In this document: positions 11,566 to 24,866 of the stretch, one piece after another | Numbering within the stretch: the first letter of the stretch is position 1 | How the letters are laid out: every line of letters starts with the position of its first letter | Source: Tetraselmis striata | Lineage: Eukaryota > Chlorophyta > Chlorodendrophyceae > Chlorodendrales > Chlorodendraceae | Direction of reading: 5' to 3' | NCBI GenBank assembly: GCA_006384855.1 | Contig: VCJN01003251.1 | Span: 1-64,000 of the forward strand | DNA length: 64,000 bases | Translations under genes and position numbers: made by a program | Notes under the pieces: model-generated | The model's input: the letters and a program-made list of their open reading frames with translations, nothing else | Told to the model about the DNA's origin: nothing | The model's database searches: none

Positions 11566-14500
11566 ATGGTGCCGCCGCGCCGATCGGGCAAGGCCGACGA
11601 TGGCAAGGTGCCCGCAGAGTTCGAGGAGCTAGTGAAGCCGCACGTCGCATCTTACGACTACTTCCTGGGCGAGGGCCTGCAGACACTGGTTATGTCGGTG
11701 AAGCCCGTCACGGTGCGGCCACAACTGCCCGCGGGCACGCTGCCTCCCCACCCCGGGCAACACAGCCCCTCTCGCAGGGGACAACCCTGTTGGGCTCAGA
11801 GAACGCAAGTCGGTGGGGTATCCCCTCCGGCTATCACAACCATTAGCTCTCCCGGGCCTCTTGTTCAGTATGAATACCCGTAGAATGTGCCATTATGTAC
11901 ATAACTACAACGGGAGAGATGTGGTTCCTTTCCCTTACATGCCGGAGAGGAGGGTAGAGAGGAGGGGGGCAGTGGCGCAATGGAGCTCGCTGGGGTAATT
12001 GTCGTGAAGGGAAATTCAGGAGGGAAGGGGAAGAGGGATGGGGGGGGCAAGGGCTCCGAGCATCGGCATCGACATCGGCGGCAGCTGGCTGCGAGTGATG
12101 AGGCCTCTGTGTACGCGATTTCAAGTTTGTCGGCCGGGTGGCGACTTCCTGCGCCCCATGTTGCGCGTGTTCCACTTGCGCGGGGATCGTTGACTGACAT
12201 AGCAGGGGTGCAGCGCTAGGCTGGGCAGAGCAGAATGGGGGTAGGGCTGCGCTTAGCCGTGCTGTGGTGGGCGCAGATCGAGCACAGCGTCACCAAGGTG
12301 AAGCACCGTGTGTGGTTTGAGAACCCCTCGGTGGGGAAGCCGCTCCGGGAGGCGCACGCGGAGATGCTGGAGCCGCGGCTGTTCCCGCGCGACTGCCGGG
12401 AGATGGTGCGCTCCCGCTCCTGCACAAGACGTCTCCCGGCTGCGGGAGGATACATACTTTACGTGTGAATTGGCTGCATGAGCGGGGAGGCGCCTGGGTC
12501 GATGTGCTGAGGTTAGCGGGGCAAATTGAGCGCGAGCTGGCTCGGTTGACAGGGCACCACCTATAAGGCCGGCATGCACGTGGACTTTTGCTTCCAAGCA
12601 GAGGGACAGCAGGCAATGCGCTTCAGCAAGCGGTGTGCTCCCCTTCCCAACGCGCCGACAGCCAGCCTGCACCGCCTTCTCTTGACTCCTCCCCCACCGC
12701 CTGTGACCTGACACGCCATTTAACGCCCCCCCCCCCCCCCCCCCCCCCCCCCTTCCCCTTCCTCTTTTGTCTTGCCCTCCCCATTTAGGCTGGGCATGAT
12801 CCCGATCATGGTCAAATCGTCCGCGTGCCACCTGCGCCACATGAACCGCGCCCAGCTTGTGGCCCACAAGGTGCGGCCCGACCTGGCCCTGCTGCCCCGT
12901 CCCCCCTGACACCAGAGGCGTGCCTGCCCCCCGGGGGGCGGCATAGCATGTCACCTAGTCAATAATGAGACAACTTGCTGCGCCACCTCGACTGCCGACC
13001 ATGCCAACGTATTGCTTCGTTGTCACATGCTCATCATGCCACATTTACCCCGGCAGCGCAAGCCTCCCCACCAGCCGGATGGCTGCGTCGCTGCCCTTCC
13101 GAATAGCGCGCATGTAGCTGTGGCGCATGCCAGTCTTTTTACAACCAGGCCACTATCATCCGCCACTGTATCGCCCATGGTGGAGGCTGGGCAAGAGCAT
13201 GACCCTGTCTCCTCTGTGCTGTAGGAGGAGGCCACGGAATTTGGTGGGTACTTTGTGTGCAACGGCATTGAGCGCATCATCCGCTGCCTCATCAACAACC
13301 GTCGCCACTACATCATGGCGCTCCGCCGTAGCGCGTACCTCAAGCGTGGCGCCAACTACACCAACGTTGCCACCATGCTGCGCTGCGTCCGGCCCGACCA
13401 GTCGTCTGCCACCGTGCGGTGCGACCCCCCCCCTCCCCCCCCCCTTCCCCTTAGGGAGCGCTCAAAGTTCATCAGGCAGTGAGCCAACAGCGCCAACTGG
13501 GTCTGTCCTGGCAGCAGTGTCTGACTCAGCCGCCACAACGCGCAGATGCCATCTCCTGAAGGACGGCACCGTCAACTTCGCGTTCACGGTCAACCGTGCG
13601 GAGTACTTCATCCCGCTCGGCATCCTGCTCAAGTGCTTCCTTGAGGTTGCCCCCCGCCCTCCTCGCTGAATACCCTTACATCCCGCGGCCATTCAAGTGA
13701 CTCCTTTTACACGTCCGCACCATCAGCCAGCCTGCCAGCGTGCTCCATGCCCAGTCATACACCGTGGGTGGGTGCGCTGCAGACAATCCAGGCCGATGCA
13801 TGCTGTGCTGACGCGGTGCCTGTGAATGCACGGGGTGCGTGTCCAGGTGACCGACCACGAGGTATACGAAAAGATCATGAGCAGCGCCCCGCTGGACGAC
13901 GACGGCTCGGGGCAGGCTGCCAAGGCCGGCGGCCACTTCTCCTTTGTAGCGGAGCGTGTGGAGCTGCTGCTACGATCCAGCTCGGACATGGGGCTGCGCA
14001 CCCGGTGCGGCCACGCTCGCCTGCCTGCCCAATGATTACCGCAACGCACAAAGCGGGCGGCGCAGTCCGGCTATCGAGGCGCCTAATCCCCCACGTGCTG
14101 CGATGCCAGGGCGCAGTGCCTAGCATACCTGGGCTCCCACTTTCGCGTGATGCTGCGCTCGGAGGATTATGTCGACGACATTGAGGTGCGCTGCCATGGC
14201 CACTCATGGTGGCAACGGGACCTGGGCCGCGCCATCATGATGCGGAAGCAGACTCAGCAGGCTATTCACCTTACGCATCCCACACTTTATTCTATATCAC
14301 CCCACCATATCATACCCATCACATGTACAGTATTTATTGCGTATTGTATATTTTTTATTGCCATTTCAGCCGCCTTGTGTTCTCTGTGCACCCTCTGCGG
14401 CTGCCCCCCCCCCCCCCCCCCCCCCCCCCTCCTTCTCTGTCTGTCTGTCTCTCTTTACAGATTTGCTGTTTTGTTGCCGTGCTGTCATTTGGTGGATACG

Positions 14501-17500
14501 ATTCTCTCAATGTGTGTTTGTTTGGGGACTGCATTTGTGTCTGAGCCAGCGACGCCTGTGTTTTGTTTCGGGAACCGCCTCACCTGCAGGTGGGGTTGCA
14601 ACTTCTGGAAGAGTTTGTCTTTATCCACCTGGAGCAACCTCTGGACAAATTCAACCTGCTGCTGCAGATGCTGCACAAGCTGTACGCGTTGGTGGGTTGC
14701 CCTGCCGCCTGTCGCACCGCCTGGCGCATTGATGCATCACATGACACACGCAGCGCTTCTGCTGTTGTTGAATCTTCATGGGCAAGTGTGATTTTACTGT
14801 GGGCAGCATGGCAGAAGTTTTTCGACTTGATGGCTCACATGTGCGCCACATCGCAGGCGAACGGCAAGTGCTGTGAGGACAACCCGGACGCCAACACCTT
14901 CCACGAGATCCTCCTCCCGGGCCATCTTCTGTGCAAATTCATGAAGGAGAAGCTGGAGGACTGCCTGGCGCGCTTCTCGGCGCAGGTGCGGCGCGAGCTG
15001 ACGGACAAGCCGGAGAGCGTGGAGCTGCTGTCGGAGCTTTACATGCGCCGGGTGGCGGAGCGGACGATGCTGGACGTGGGGCAGATGATGGAGTACATGC
15101 TCTCCACCGGGAACCTCGTATCACGCTCTGGCCTTGACCTCAGCCAGGCCAGCGGCTTCACGGTGCTGCCCCTCACGTTTACCCGCTCCTGGCCCCGCGC
15201 ATCACTGAGAAGGCGGGCCAACGCTGAGAGAGACAGAGAGAGATGCAGAGAGGGCACCCTTATCCACAATCTCCCGAGATCTTGCATATGCAGAGACACC
15301 TGCCTGACTGCACGTATCTGCTCACATGCGACATACGCCGTATCTTCACCGTATTAAGAACGCCAAGTGGGGATGGATGACAATGGGATTATTCGAGCAC
15401 GTGGCACGAAGCATACCTCGCCGCTTCCGCCGCTGCTGCCATTCTCCACGTTGTGGAAAGCCAACTTTTGGAATCGAGCAGGATGATGTGTGGGCGGCTT
15501 TGTGTGTTCCTTGTTTGCGTGGTTTTGGAGCACTACATGGCTCTTGCACAATGCAGAACCCACATGCAGGCCCCGGCCAGGCGCACGATCCACTTGCAGG
15601 ACCACACCCCTCTCCCTCTCCCCCCCCCCCATTTTCCACACCTTTTCTCCTTCTTTCTCACACCATGCTGGCGTTTCAATGACATCGAACTTGCATTCTT
15701 TTTTGTGCCATGGTCTGACGGAACTGCCGCGCCCTGGTACCACCGCAGGTTGTAGCTGAGAAGCTGAACTTTTTCCGCTACCTATCCCACTTCCGGAGCG
15801 TGCATCGCGGCGCATACTTCATGGAGCTTCGCACCACCACCGTGCGCAAGCTGCTCCCGGAGTCCTGGGGCTTCCTGTGCCCTGTGCACACCCCCGACGG
15901 CGGCCCCTGCGGCCTGCTCAACCACTTCACGCACTGCTGTCGCATTGTCACGCACAGCCCGCCCGACGCTGAGGTCCGCCACGCCCCACTGCAGTGTCTT
16001 GTCCCTTATTGTCTCAGGCAGGCTTCTGCACAGCAAGGGACGGATGCGTGCCCTGCGGTGTATTACGCCTGGCAGTAGCGTGACTCCAGCTATTCTGCCA
16101 TAGTCCTTACAGGGAAATCCTTCCTCGACTTTCCGCTTTTAAGGCAATGCACAATTTATTCCTGCCGTTGGCCCCATTGTAGCCATCGTAGCCCAATGTA
16201 GCCACGAGTATTTCTAGCAGGCACTGGTGTGTTTTAGTTGACGTTGCGGCTTTGCAGTGTTTAAACCCCTGGGCCCGGCTGAGGATGATGGGGGGGAAGC
16301 GCGCTCTGCTTCTGAACCCCCCAGCCGCCTGGATGCTGTGCAGGAGCTGGCGGTCGCGCTGGTGCGCGTGCTGTCAGCGTTGGGAATGCTCCCCGTCGCG
16401 CCGGGGCTCGTGCCGCCCGCGATGCCGCGCTATCTGCCCGTCATGCTGGACGGCCGGGTGGTCGGCTACGTGGCCGGCGGCGCCATGGCGGAGCGGCTTG
16501 TCGCGCGGCTGCGTGACATCAAGGCCGCCACCCTTGCCCAGCTGGAGGGCCGCTCGGAGGCATTTCCCCCCACCCACCGGGTCCCCTATCTCCTCTGTTG
16601 CCGCCATTGCCAGCTCCAGCATGCCGCGAGGCCTCCATCTGCCCATGGCGTGCGTGGCTGGCTACATATGTTGTGCGCATACTTCAAGCCTGGCCCATGT
16701 GGTGATGTGTTAAGCCGGGCGTATCCATTTTTTTTGCAAATGTGATCCTCCACCACATTGTCAATAATGTCCAGGTCCCATCTGCTGCCACCGCTATTAT
16801 CACTTTTGTATTTCTTCTTCACTGCCCTGCCTGGCAACCGGTGTCCGTCTCTGATGCGCATGTCGCCGCTGGATGTGCCTGCACAGGGGAGCGTCCTGAC
16901 AGAGCTGAGCGAGGACGAGGCGATGCTGCCATACCACACGGAGGTTGTCCATATCCCTGCTCTGCTGGGCGGCGTCTTCCCTGGCATCCATGTTTACACA
17001 GAGCCTGCGCGCATGGCGCGCCCCATCCGGGACATCCGCACCAAGGTCCCCCCCCCCCCCCCCCCCCCATGACCCTTTTTCTACCCCCCCCCCCCCCTGG
17101 AACATTGATCTGCCAGTGCACTACGGTTGCAAGTTGTAACGGGTGTTTTAAAAACAATACCGTACATCAAAGAGTATAGTATTGCCTTCAGAATTTCTTG
17201 AGCGAATTCGCCGAGTGCGGGGTCTTTATTTGTAGCAAAGTATATTTTGATCGCTGAGCGCGCGCGCTCGTCGCGTCCCGCGACCATGATGATGGCGAGA
17301 TTATGAAAGTGACGACAACCTTGTGTTTTACTGGTAATGGTCGTCGCTACAGGTACTGTATGCGACGAGTGACGCACGACAAAAGAATAATGTAGCGACT
17401 AGCTATGCGAGTACGCGCGCGGTCCGATGACGAGCACCGAGCCGAGCATATAGTTAGAAATGACTCATGTTACTGGGAGCCTCGAGCCATGCCGCCGAGC

Positions 17501-20500
17501 CTTGACTCGGCCTGGTCGATAAATCGCGGCAGATACGACGCGAGTGGTTTCGGAGCGGGACTGTATTCAGGACATCGGACCATTCAGATGGGTGGTCGGT
17601 GGGACTGTTGTTTGATGATGAACGGTTGCACTAAGCGCCATACACATCTGCCCATATCAATCTGGCGAGAAAAAGAGGGGACAGGGAGGAGGGACTTGCA
17701 AACACGTGCAGTATGACTGAGCGAAATTGATGAGCATCGCTTTAAATCCAACTATCGAAACAATGTGGAAGCAACCATCGATGAAACCGTTTTACTCAAG
17801 GGAGAGTGAGACATTGCCAAGTTACACCGCTGCAATAATATGCGATTCATACCAGAATGGATATTTGCTTGCAATAATCAGTTTACTAACCTTTTTCTCA
17901 CTCTCTCCAGGCGGTGCAGTACGTTGGGTCGCTGGAGCAGCTGCACATGGACATCCGCTGCCCGGACGGCGGCGAGGGCGGGAGCGGCGGGTTAGCCTTC
18001 AGTCACGAGGAGCTCGACACCGGCACCATGCTGTCTGTCGTGGCCAGCCTAACGCCCTACTGCGACTTCAACCAGTCCCCGCGCAACATGTACCAGTGCC
18101 AGATGGGCAAGCAGACGATGGGCACGCCCGCGCAGGCGCTGCCGCACCGCACCGACACCAAGCTGTACCGCCTGCAGACGCCGCAGACGCCCATCGCACG
18201 CACGGAGAAGTACGACAAGTTCCACATGGACGAGTTCCCTAGCGGCACCAACGCCGTCGTAGCCGTCCTAGCGTATACGGGGTGCGCCGCGCCTTCCCGC
18301 TCGACCTTTCAATCAGCGCTCACTCATCCGTCTGAACGTGAGCGTCTATATGTGGCAGCTGCACATCACCGCTTGCAATGCTTGCCTGCATGACACATGC
18401 CACATGTGTTGGAGTTAAGTGTTGTAGCTGCTGCAGCTACCCACGGGGGTGTATGGTGTATTGCACTACGCTGGTGCGGCACCCACCCACCTGCTCCGCA
18501 AGATGCTCAACCTATAGTTTTGCGCGCGCAGCTACGACATGGAGGACGCCATGATCATCAACAAGTCCTCCATGGAACGTGGCTTTGGGCACGGCACTCT
18601 GCACAAGACGGTACGCCGCGCTCCCCGGCCCGGCGTCCCTGCATGCGCCCATACCTGGAGCCTGATGTAACCCGCTCTCCGCAATCGCTCAAACAGTAAA
18701 TAGCTTCCATCACAAACCGTCGCACGCGGCTGCAACTGATGCTCGGTTGACTGCCACTGCCTACTAGCATCATTACGCAGGCCGCGCCCTCCCCCGTCTT
18801 CCTCAAACTTAATCCTCTCTGTGTGTCTGCGCTGGCGGGTTGCTCTGTGCTTGGCGCTAGTTACATATCTATGTATTGTTTGGTTTTGGCCCTGGCTTTG
18901 CCATGATGGGAATTCGCCATGTTTATCTGCTGCGCTCATGCGTGGCTCGCTAGGTTTGCAGGTGTTTGGGACTGCTTAGTTGCTCTATTGCCTCTAAGAT
19001 ATCCCATGTGGTCAGACATCCCACAATTAAAATAAATTGCATGCTTTGGGAGCTGAGTGTAATCTGCTGCTGAACGGGGTAGACTGGCAGGCTGTCAGTG
19101 CTTAGACTGTTCTCACTAGGGAGGCGACTTAACTGCGGCACGTTGCTGCATTACCGGGCTCACAGGAGGTGGTGGACCTGAAGGAGGACAAGAGCGCGCA
19201 GATGGTGTTTGCGGCGGAGCCGCTGAAGCGCGGCGAGCAGGTGGCGGTCAAGTCGTACGAGGGCGCTTTCGGGGCGACGCTGCCCCGCAACGTGCCCAGC
19301 ATCCAGGGGGAGTCCACGTGCGCCCCCTCGGCCCTCCCGCAACGTCGCTCCCCTTGCCGAACCACAGAGCTATCGCAAATTTGCTGCTCTGGTAGCTGAT
19401 GCTTGAGGACGGCACTATCTAATCCGCCGCGCTTGTCCCTCTGCCTCTCCTGGCAGCCTTGCATTTCGGGTACAATCAATAAGTTCTTTCTTGCAGAGGC
19501 AGTTCATGCTTTGTGTACTAGTAGAGGCAGTGTGCGGTTCTGCGGTCAGAGAAGAAGGCCGCACTGTGTTTGTGGGTGCTCATAAGGGGTTCTTCCTCAC
19601 CCTTGCACATGGTTTCTATTGCTTATGGTTTCGGAGCTTCTCTGCGTTTTCCCCTGCATGCTGCGATGCAGCCATTCTGTGGACGTCGCCCTGGCTCGTT
19701 CCTCGAACATTCTTGGTTTTGGAGCTGGCCAGGTCACGCTGCGACAGACAATGTTTGTGTTTGTATCAGCGGTGTGGCGGTGTTGTCTTTCACGTCCCCA
19801 CACTTGCAACGCAAAGCCTTTCTGTTTCTCTGCTTGCTCTTGGGCAGCTGCTGCATGGCCTGGCTCTGCATACTTCGGTCCCAACGCACCGCTGCGCACT
19901 GACGATGGCCCATCCGGCTACTTGTGCGGCAGGGCGGCGGAGGAGGGGCGCGTGGAGCCCGCGGGTGACTACAAGGACGCCGATCACCTGGACGTGGACG
20001 GGCTCCCGCACGTCGGGGCGCTCATTTGGCCCGGGGAGACGACGCACTGCACCAGGGACGTCGTCACCTCCCGCTATCGCGCCAAGAAGCTCAAGGTGGG
20101 CACGTATGTGATGGCATGCGCATGCATGCATGTGAATCCTGCCTCACCCAGTAAGCTAGACAATATGGCGGCTTGTGTGATATAAACTTGATTATGGGAC
20201 TGCGACATACGAAGGGAAAGGACTGCGACAGTACTATTCATTTGCCAAACATGAAACCATATACGCCCTTACATCTGGGCTGTGTGCTCGTGTCACTATT
20301 GCACCGTGGCGTGTGCGACCTCTCATGTAACCGAGAATAAGGGTTCGCTTTCCCGTTGATTTTTTATCACGGGCGGTGTGAGGAATGGTGTCGATTCCTG
20401 CCAGATGGGTTGATGTGTGCCTGCCGGTGGCTTTGGGATTGCACAGGGCGAGGAGATTGCGCATGTGGAGTCGGTGACGGTGGTAGGTCAGGGGCCGGGC

Positions 20501-23500
20501 GAGCTGCAGCGCGCCAACATCAAGTACCGCTTCAATCGCAACCCCGTCATCGGCGACAAGTTCAGCAGCCGGCACGGGCAGAAGGGCGTGCTGAGCCAGC
20601 TGTGGCCCGACATTGACATGCCGTTCTGCGAGACCACCGGCATGCGGCCCGACGTCATCATCAACCCCCACGCCTTCCCCTCCCGCATGACCATCGGCAT
20701 GTTGGTGGAGAGCATGGCCGCCAAGGTCATTGCCCGCTGCTGCGCGTCAGCAACACCCACCTCCCGCAGCAAACGCCTAAACAAACGGCATGACTTGAAT
20801 CTGCAGCGATTTGAATTGTTTGGTGGAGTTGTATTTTTGTGGGATGGTATAGAAATTTGTAGCTCTGCACGGAAGCAATGCTCAACATCAGCCACGGTGA
20901 AGTCGATTTGCGGATGAGTGCACCATCATGTAAAATATTTAAGAGTGTCGTTTGTTCTCCATCAGATATTATGATGTTCTTTTAGGGTTTAGGGTTTGAA
21001 AAGTCAGCTTTGTTATGCCTGAGGTTTACCTAACAGTATACATGTCCCTGTGTAAATATGCGGGCCTGTCACATGAATAAATGTTAACAAATATCAGTGA
21101 GAATGTATGGAGGTAAAGCTAGGGCGTAAACTCTGCACAACCGGACCTCTTGTCACTGTGCCAAACTTACTGCTGTCTGTCTATATTTCCGATTGCGGGG
21201 TGTGGCGGCTGATCCCTGCTACATTTCTGCAGGCTGGCGCTCTGGACGGCGAGTTCGTCGACGCTACCGCCTTCCAGACCAGCGATGGCAAGCCAGGGGA
21301 CCCCATCACCTACTTTGGCGACAAGCTGGAGGCGGCCGGCTACTCGCGGCTGGGTGGGGAGACTATGATCAGCGGCATCACAGGCGAGGAGTTCCCGGTG
21401 GACATCTTTATTGGGACAGTATACTATCAGGTAACTGCTGCCACGTGCTTGGAATGTTACCCAACCAAGCCGCGGCGCGCAAATGACAGAAGCGTGAAAT
21501 ATAACAAGTTGTGATCGTTTCTTCACTTTTCGGGTCTTCCTGTTATAAATACATTTTTGGGGGAGCTGCCTTTTATATCTGGCTCTATACACCGCCCGGT
21601 AGTGAATAGGCAGGAGTACGGCACCCGTGATATATTAATCGCGACACTACTTATGCAGCATCACCATTCACAATACCATGCTATAGCTGCTACGGATTAG
21701 TTTTGCCATACGGTGCGTGTACTTGGATGTGGCTGGACAGCTCCGCACGAGCTGACGAGAATATTATACTAAAAAGATACTACTAAAAAGATATTTCCAT
21801 ATCGCATGACAGGTCGCAGCTCCATAGGACTGGTAGGTCCTCCACTTAAAGCTGTAACACAGAGCCCGCGGTGTTTACTTAGGGTTCATGCAGCATAAAG
21901 TGTCATTATTGCTACTCATTGTTGACTGTAATGTGAATGTGGCTTTGTTTGCATCCACACAGTGCATGGTAGTTGCTATGAAACTACATCATTCATGTAA
22001 CATTATTGTGGGCGGACATGCATTATCCTCCACAGTTCCGGAGACGCTACCTACACCGCCTTCTGTGCTCAGGCTTAAAATCCATATAGTATCTTGGTAC
22101 AGTATTAACAGAACATCTGCGCCCGGTACTACTCCTGACTGACGGTGACTGAAAGGCGTTGACACATGTCCCCTATAATGGCGTGCAGCGTCTGCGGCAC
22201 ATGGTAAGCGACAAATTCCAGGTGCGCTCCACGGGGCCGATCAACCCGCTGACGCGGCAGCCTGTGAAGGGGCGAAAGCTCGGCGGCGGCATCCGCCTGG
22301 GCGAAATGGAGCGCGACTCGCTACTGGCACACGGCGCGGCGTACCTGCTCCACGACCGGTAAGCCCCCCCCCCCCCCCCCCCCCTCCTTTCCCGGGCCCG
22401 CTGGCCAAAATCACGAAATCACTACTGTTATACGGTTTTAGATCATGCATAAACAATAATGCACACCGCGCTCCCCCGTAAATCCTTATCCGCGCCGTTT
22501 CCGCGGCAGGTGGGTCGCGACTATCAGTAGTCGACGGTTGCCAGTACTTAGCCAGGCCGTACATCCCTTGTCCGCTCGGTTGAGCAGTCGTCTCGTGCGC
22601 GAGAGGTACCGGGTTCGACTCCTGGCAGTATCGTCCCGGCGTATCCTGGGTTCCCCGGTTGATGCATTAGCCCTGAGGGGTTCGAATGGGGCAATGGTCT
22701 AATGGTCTACGGGCTAACTAATTTTTAATTACATAAGGGTCTACGGGCTATGTCGGACCTACGACTGCAGTTGGCGCAAGGGGTCAAGTGCTGGGGCGGC
22801 TTCGGCCGATGTCCCGGGGCGAACTTTACCATTCACTTTTTTCGCCATGCCGTGTGTACTGTACTCGTACCGTCTGCTGTGTTTTATTCCGATTTTTCAA
22901 GCGACCTCGATCACCGTAAAAATCAATCGATCGGTATCAAGCGCTCAACAAACCACCCAAGGATTACACCAAATCGCACCAAATATGAACATGAAACAAC
23001 ATCCTGAACTGCCCCAAGGTACTGAGAACATTAAAACACGGTTATATGGACTACCGGTTCGCGATATTCGTAGTACCGTTATCCACTTCGGGTTATAGCT
23101 GATACAATACCGGCATTTTGTGTTTTTGGGGTAAATGATTAGCGTCAAAATACTATTCAAAATTAAAAAACATCTACATCAAACAACGTCAACTGTTCTG
23201 CTGAGCTACCCCAAGGTAATGAGAACATGAAACGGTCGCGGCTATATTGACTACGGATACACGATATTTGCGGTATCGTTATTCGCTTCGTGTTATAGCT
23301 GATACAATACCGGCATTTTGTGTTTTGTGGGTAAATAATTAGTATCAAAATACTCTTCAAAATTGATGTTACCGGTGATTTACTGGTTAGTAATCTTTTC
23401 GGTCGTGCGGCGCGCCTGGACCCGCAGATAGAATCAAGCGTCCGCGGACCTCGAATCACAGAAAACCATCATAAGAATGGGCATCGCAGAAAACCGCCAA

Positions 23501-24834
23501 TAAGCGGCCGCCGCACATGTTTTGACCGCCATCCGTATCTGTACACGAGTCTTGCCGAGAGGCCAAAACAACACATGTCGCAAGTACACAACACATGTCG
23601 AAGCGTCACAAGTAGGCGCGGCTATGGCGACTTTACGCGCCACGGATGAGCCAGCGCCGCGCCGCGCCACAACTGGGTGGCCCCCAATCGTCACTTAACT
23701 CACACTCGCCATATATTTAGGCAGCATGGTTGATGACAAGCTCGTAGCCGGCTCAGCTGGGCGCAGTAGCCCTAACGGCCTTACACCCCCACCAATGGTG
23801 CCATTGCTCGGCGGTGGTGTAATTGTGTAATACCAGTAGGGATGCTACCTGGAACCGTTGTTCTATGAACCCATTCCCGACCATCTTTAGTCAACCCTGA
23901 TGTGATTTTCAAGCTCGATGGTCTGCACACTCCAGAAAAAATAGAACTCGGCATTTATTATCCGTCAGATCTGAGAAATTTCCATTGGTGGTTGAATGTT
24001 AATTAATAGTAAAATAATATTATTTGAAATTTTAAAATTGCATTGGTTTACTCGTATCACCTATACTACAGGTTCGCCCATGATGGTATGCCTGTTGTAG
24101 CTTTACACACTACAAGTGTGGTTTCGTGTGATATGGTGTAGTCTGGTAATAAAAAGTAAAATTCGCCCCGGGACATCGGCCGAAGCCGCCCCAACACTTG
24201 ACATCTTGCGCCAACTGCAGTCGTAGGTCTGGCATACCCCGTAGACCATTGCCTCATTCGAACCCCGAAGGGCTAATACATCAACCGGGTTAACCCGGGA
24301 CACACCGGAATGATATTGCCGAAATACATCGACCATGAATCGATACCGGGACTTCTCGCGCACGAGACGACCGCTCAACCGAGCGGACAAGGGATGTACC
24401 TTTTGTGGTATGGTGTTGTCTGGTACCCGGTTGTGTAGGAGGCATGATGCTGTGGGTTTTGTCGTCGCGGTCGCTTGAAAACCGGATTACATATTGTATT
24501 ACCGTCTTTAGAACTGTTGGGTACTCATGCGGCGACTAATCATGAATCCTCACCTTGCAAAAGTACGCGGGCATAGTCGCTGTCTGAATCTTGTATTCTC
24601 ATCTAGCATCTTAGTTCATCTTCATGAGGCAGGGGCGAGAGGATCTGGCATCCTTATTTGCATATGTACAATCTCATATAATTATCGGTGTAGCAAAACA
24701 TCATATCTAATCCTTAATTTATATATCTCCCGTACCATCAGATAATTTTAGCGACGACGGGTACTCGTGAAGTCGGACCGGAGTAGCGACTACTCTCATT
24801 CGATTACTTGTTTTTTACTCTCAAATATCTCGGT

Positions 24835-24866
<32 letters not shown>

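Noticed and set aside
12253..12954. 233-codon minus-strand frame
   Set aside because: Antisense to RPA2 exons 2-4 and the C27 tract; low-complexity Gly/Arg composition.
22561..22640. A tRNA gene suggested by A and B boxes
   Set aside because: It is the head of a SINE repeated elsewhere in the window. No complete cloverleaf or acceptor stem could be drawn.
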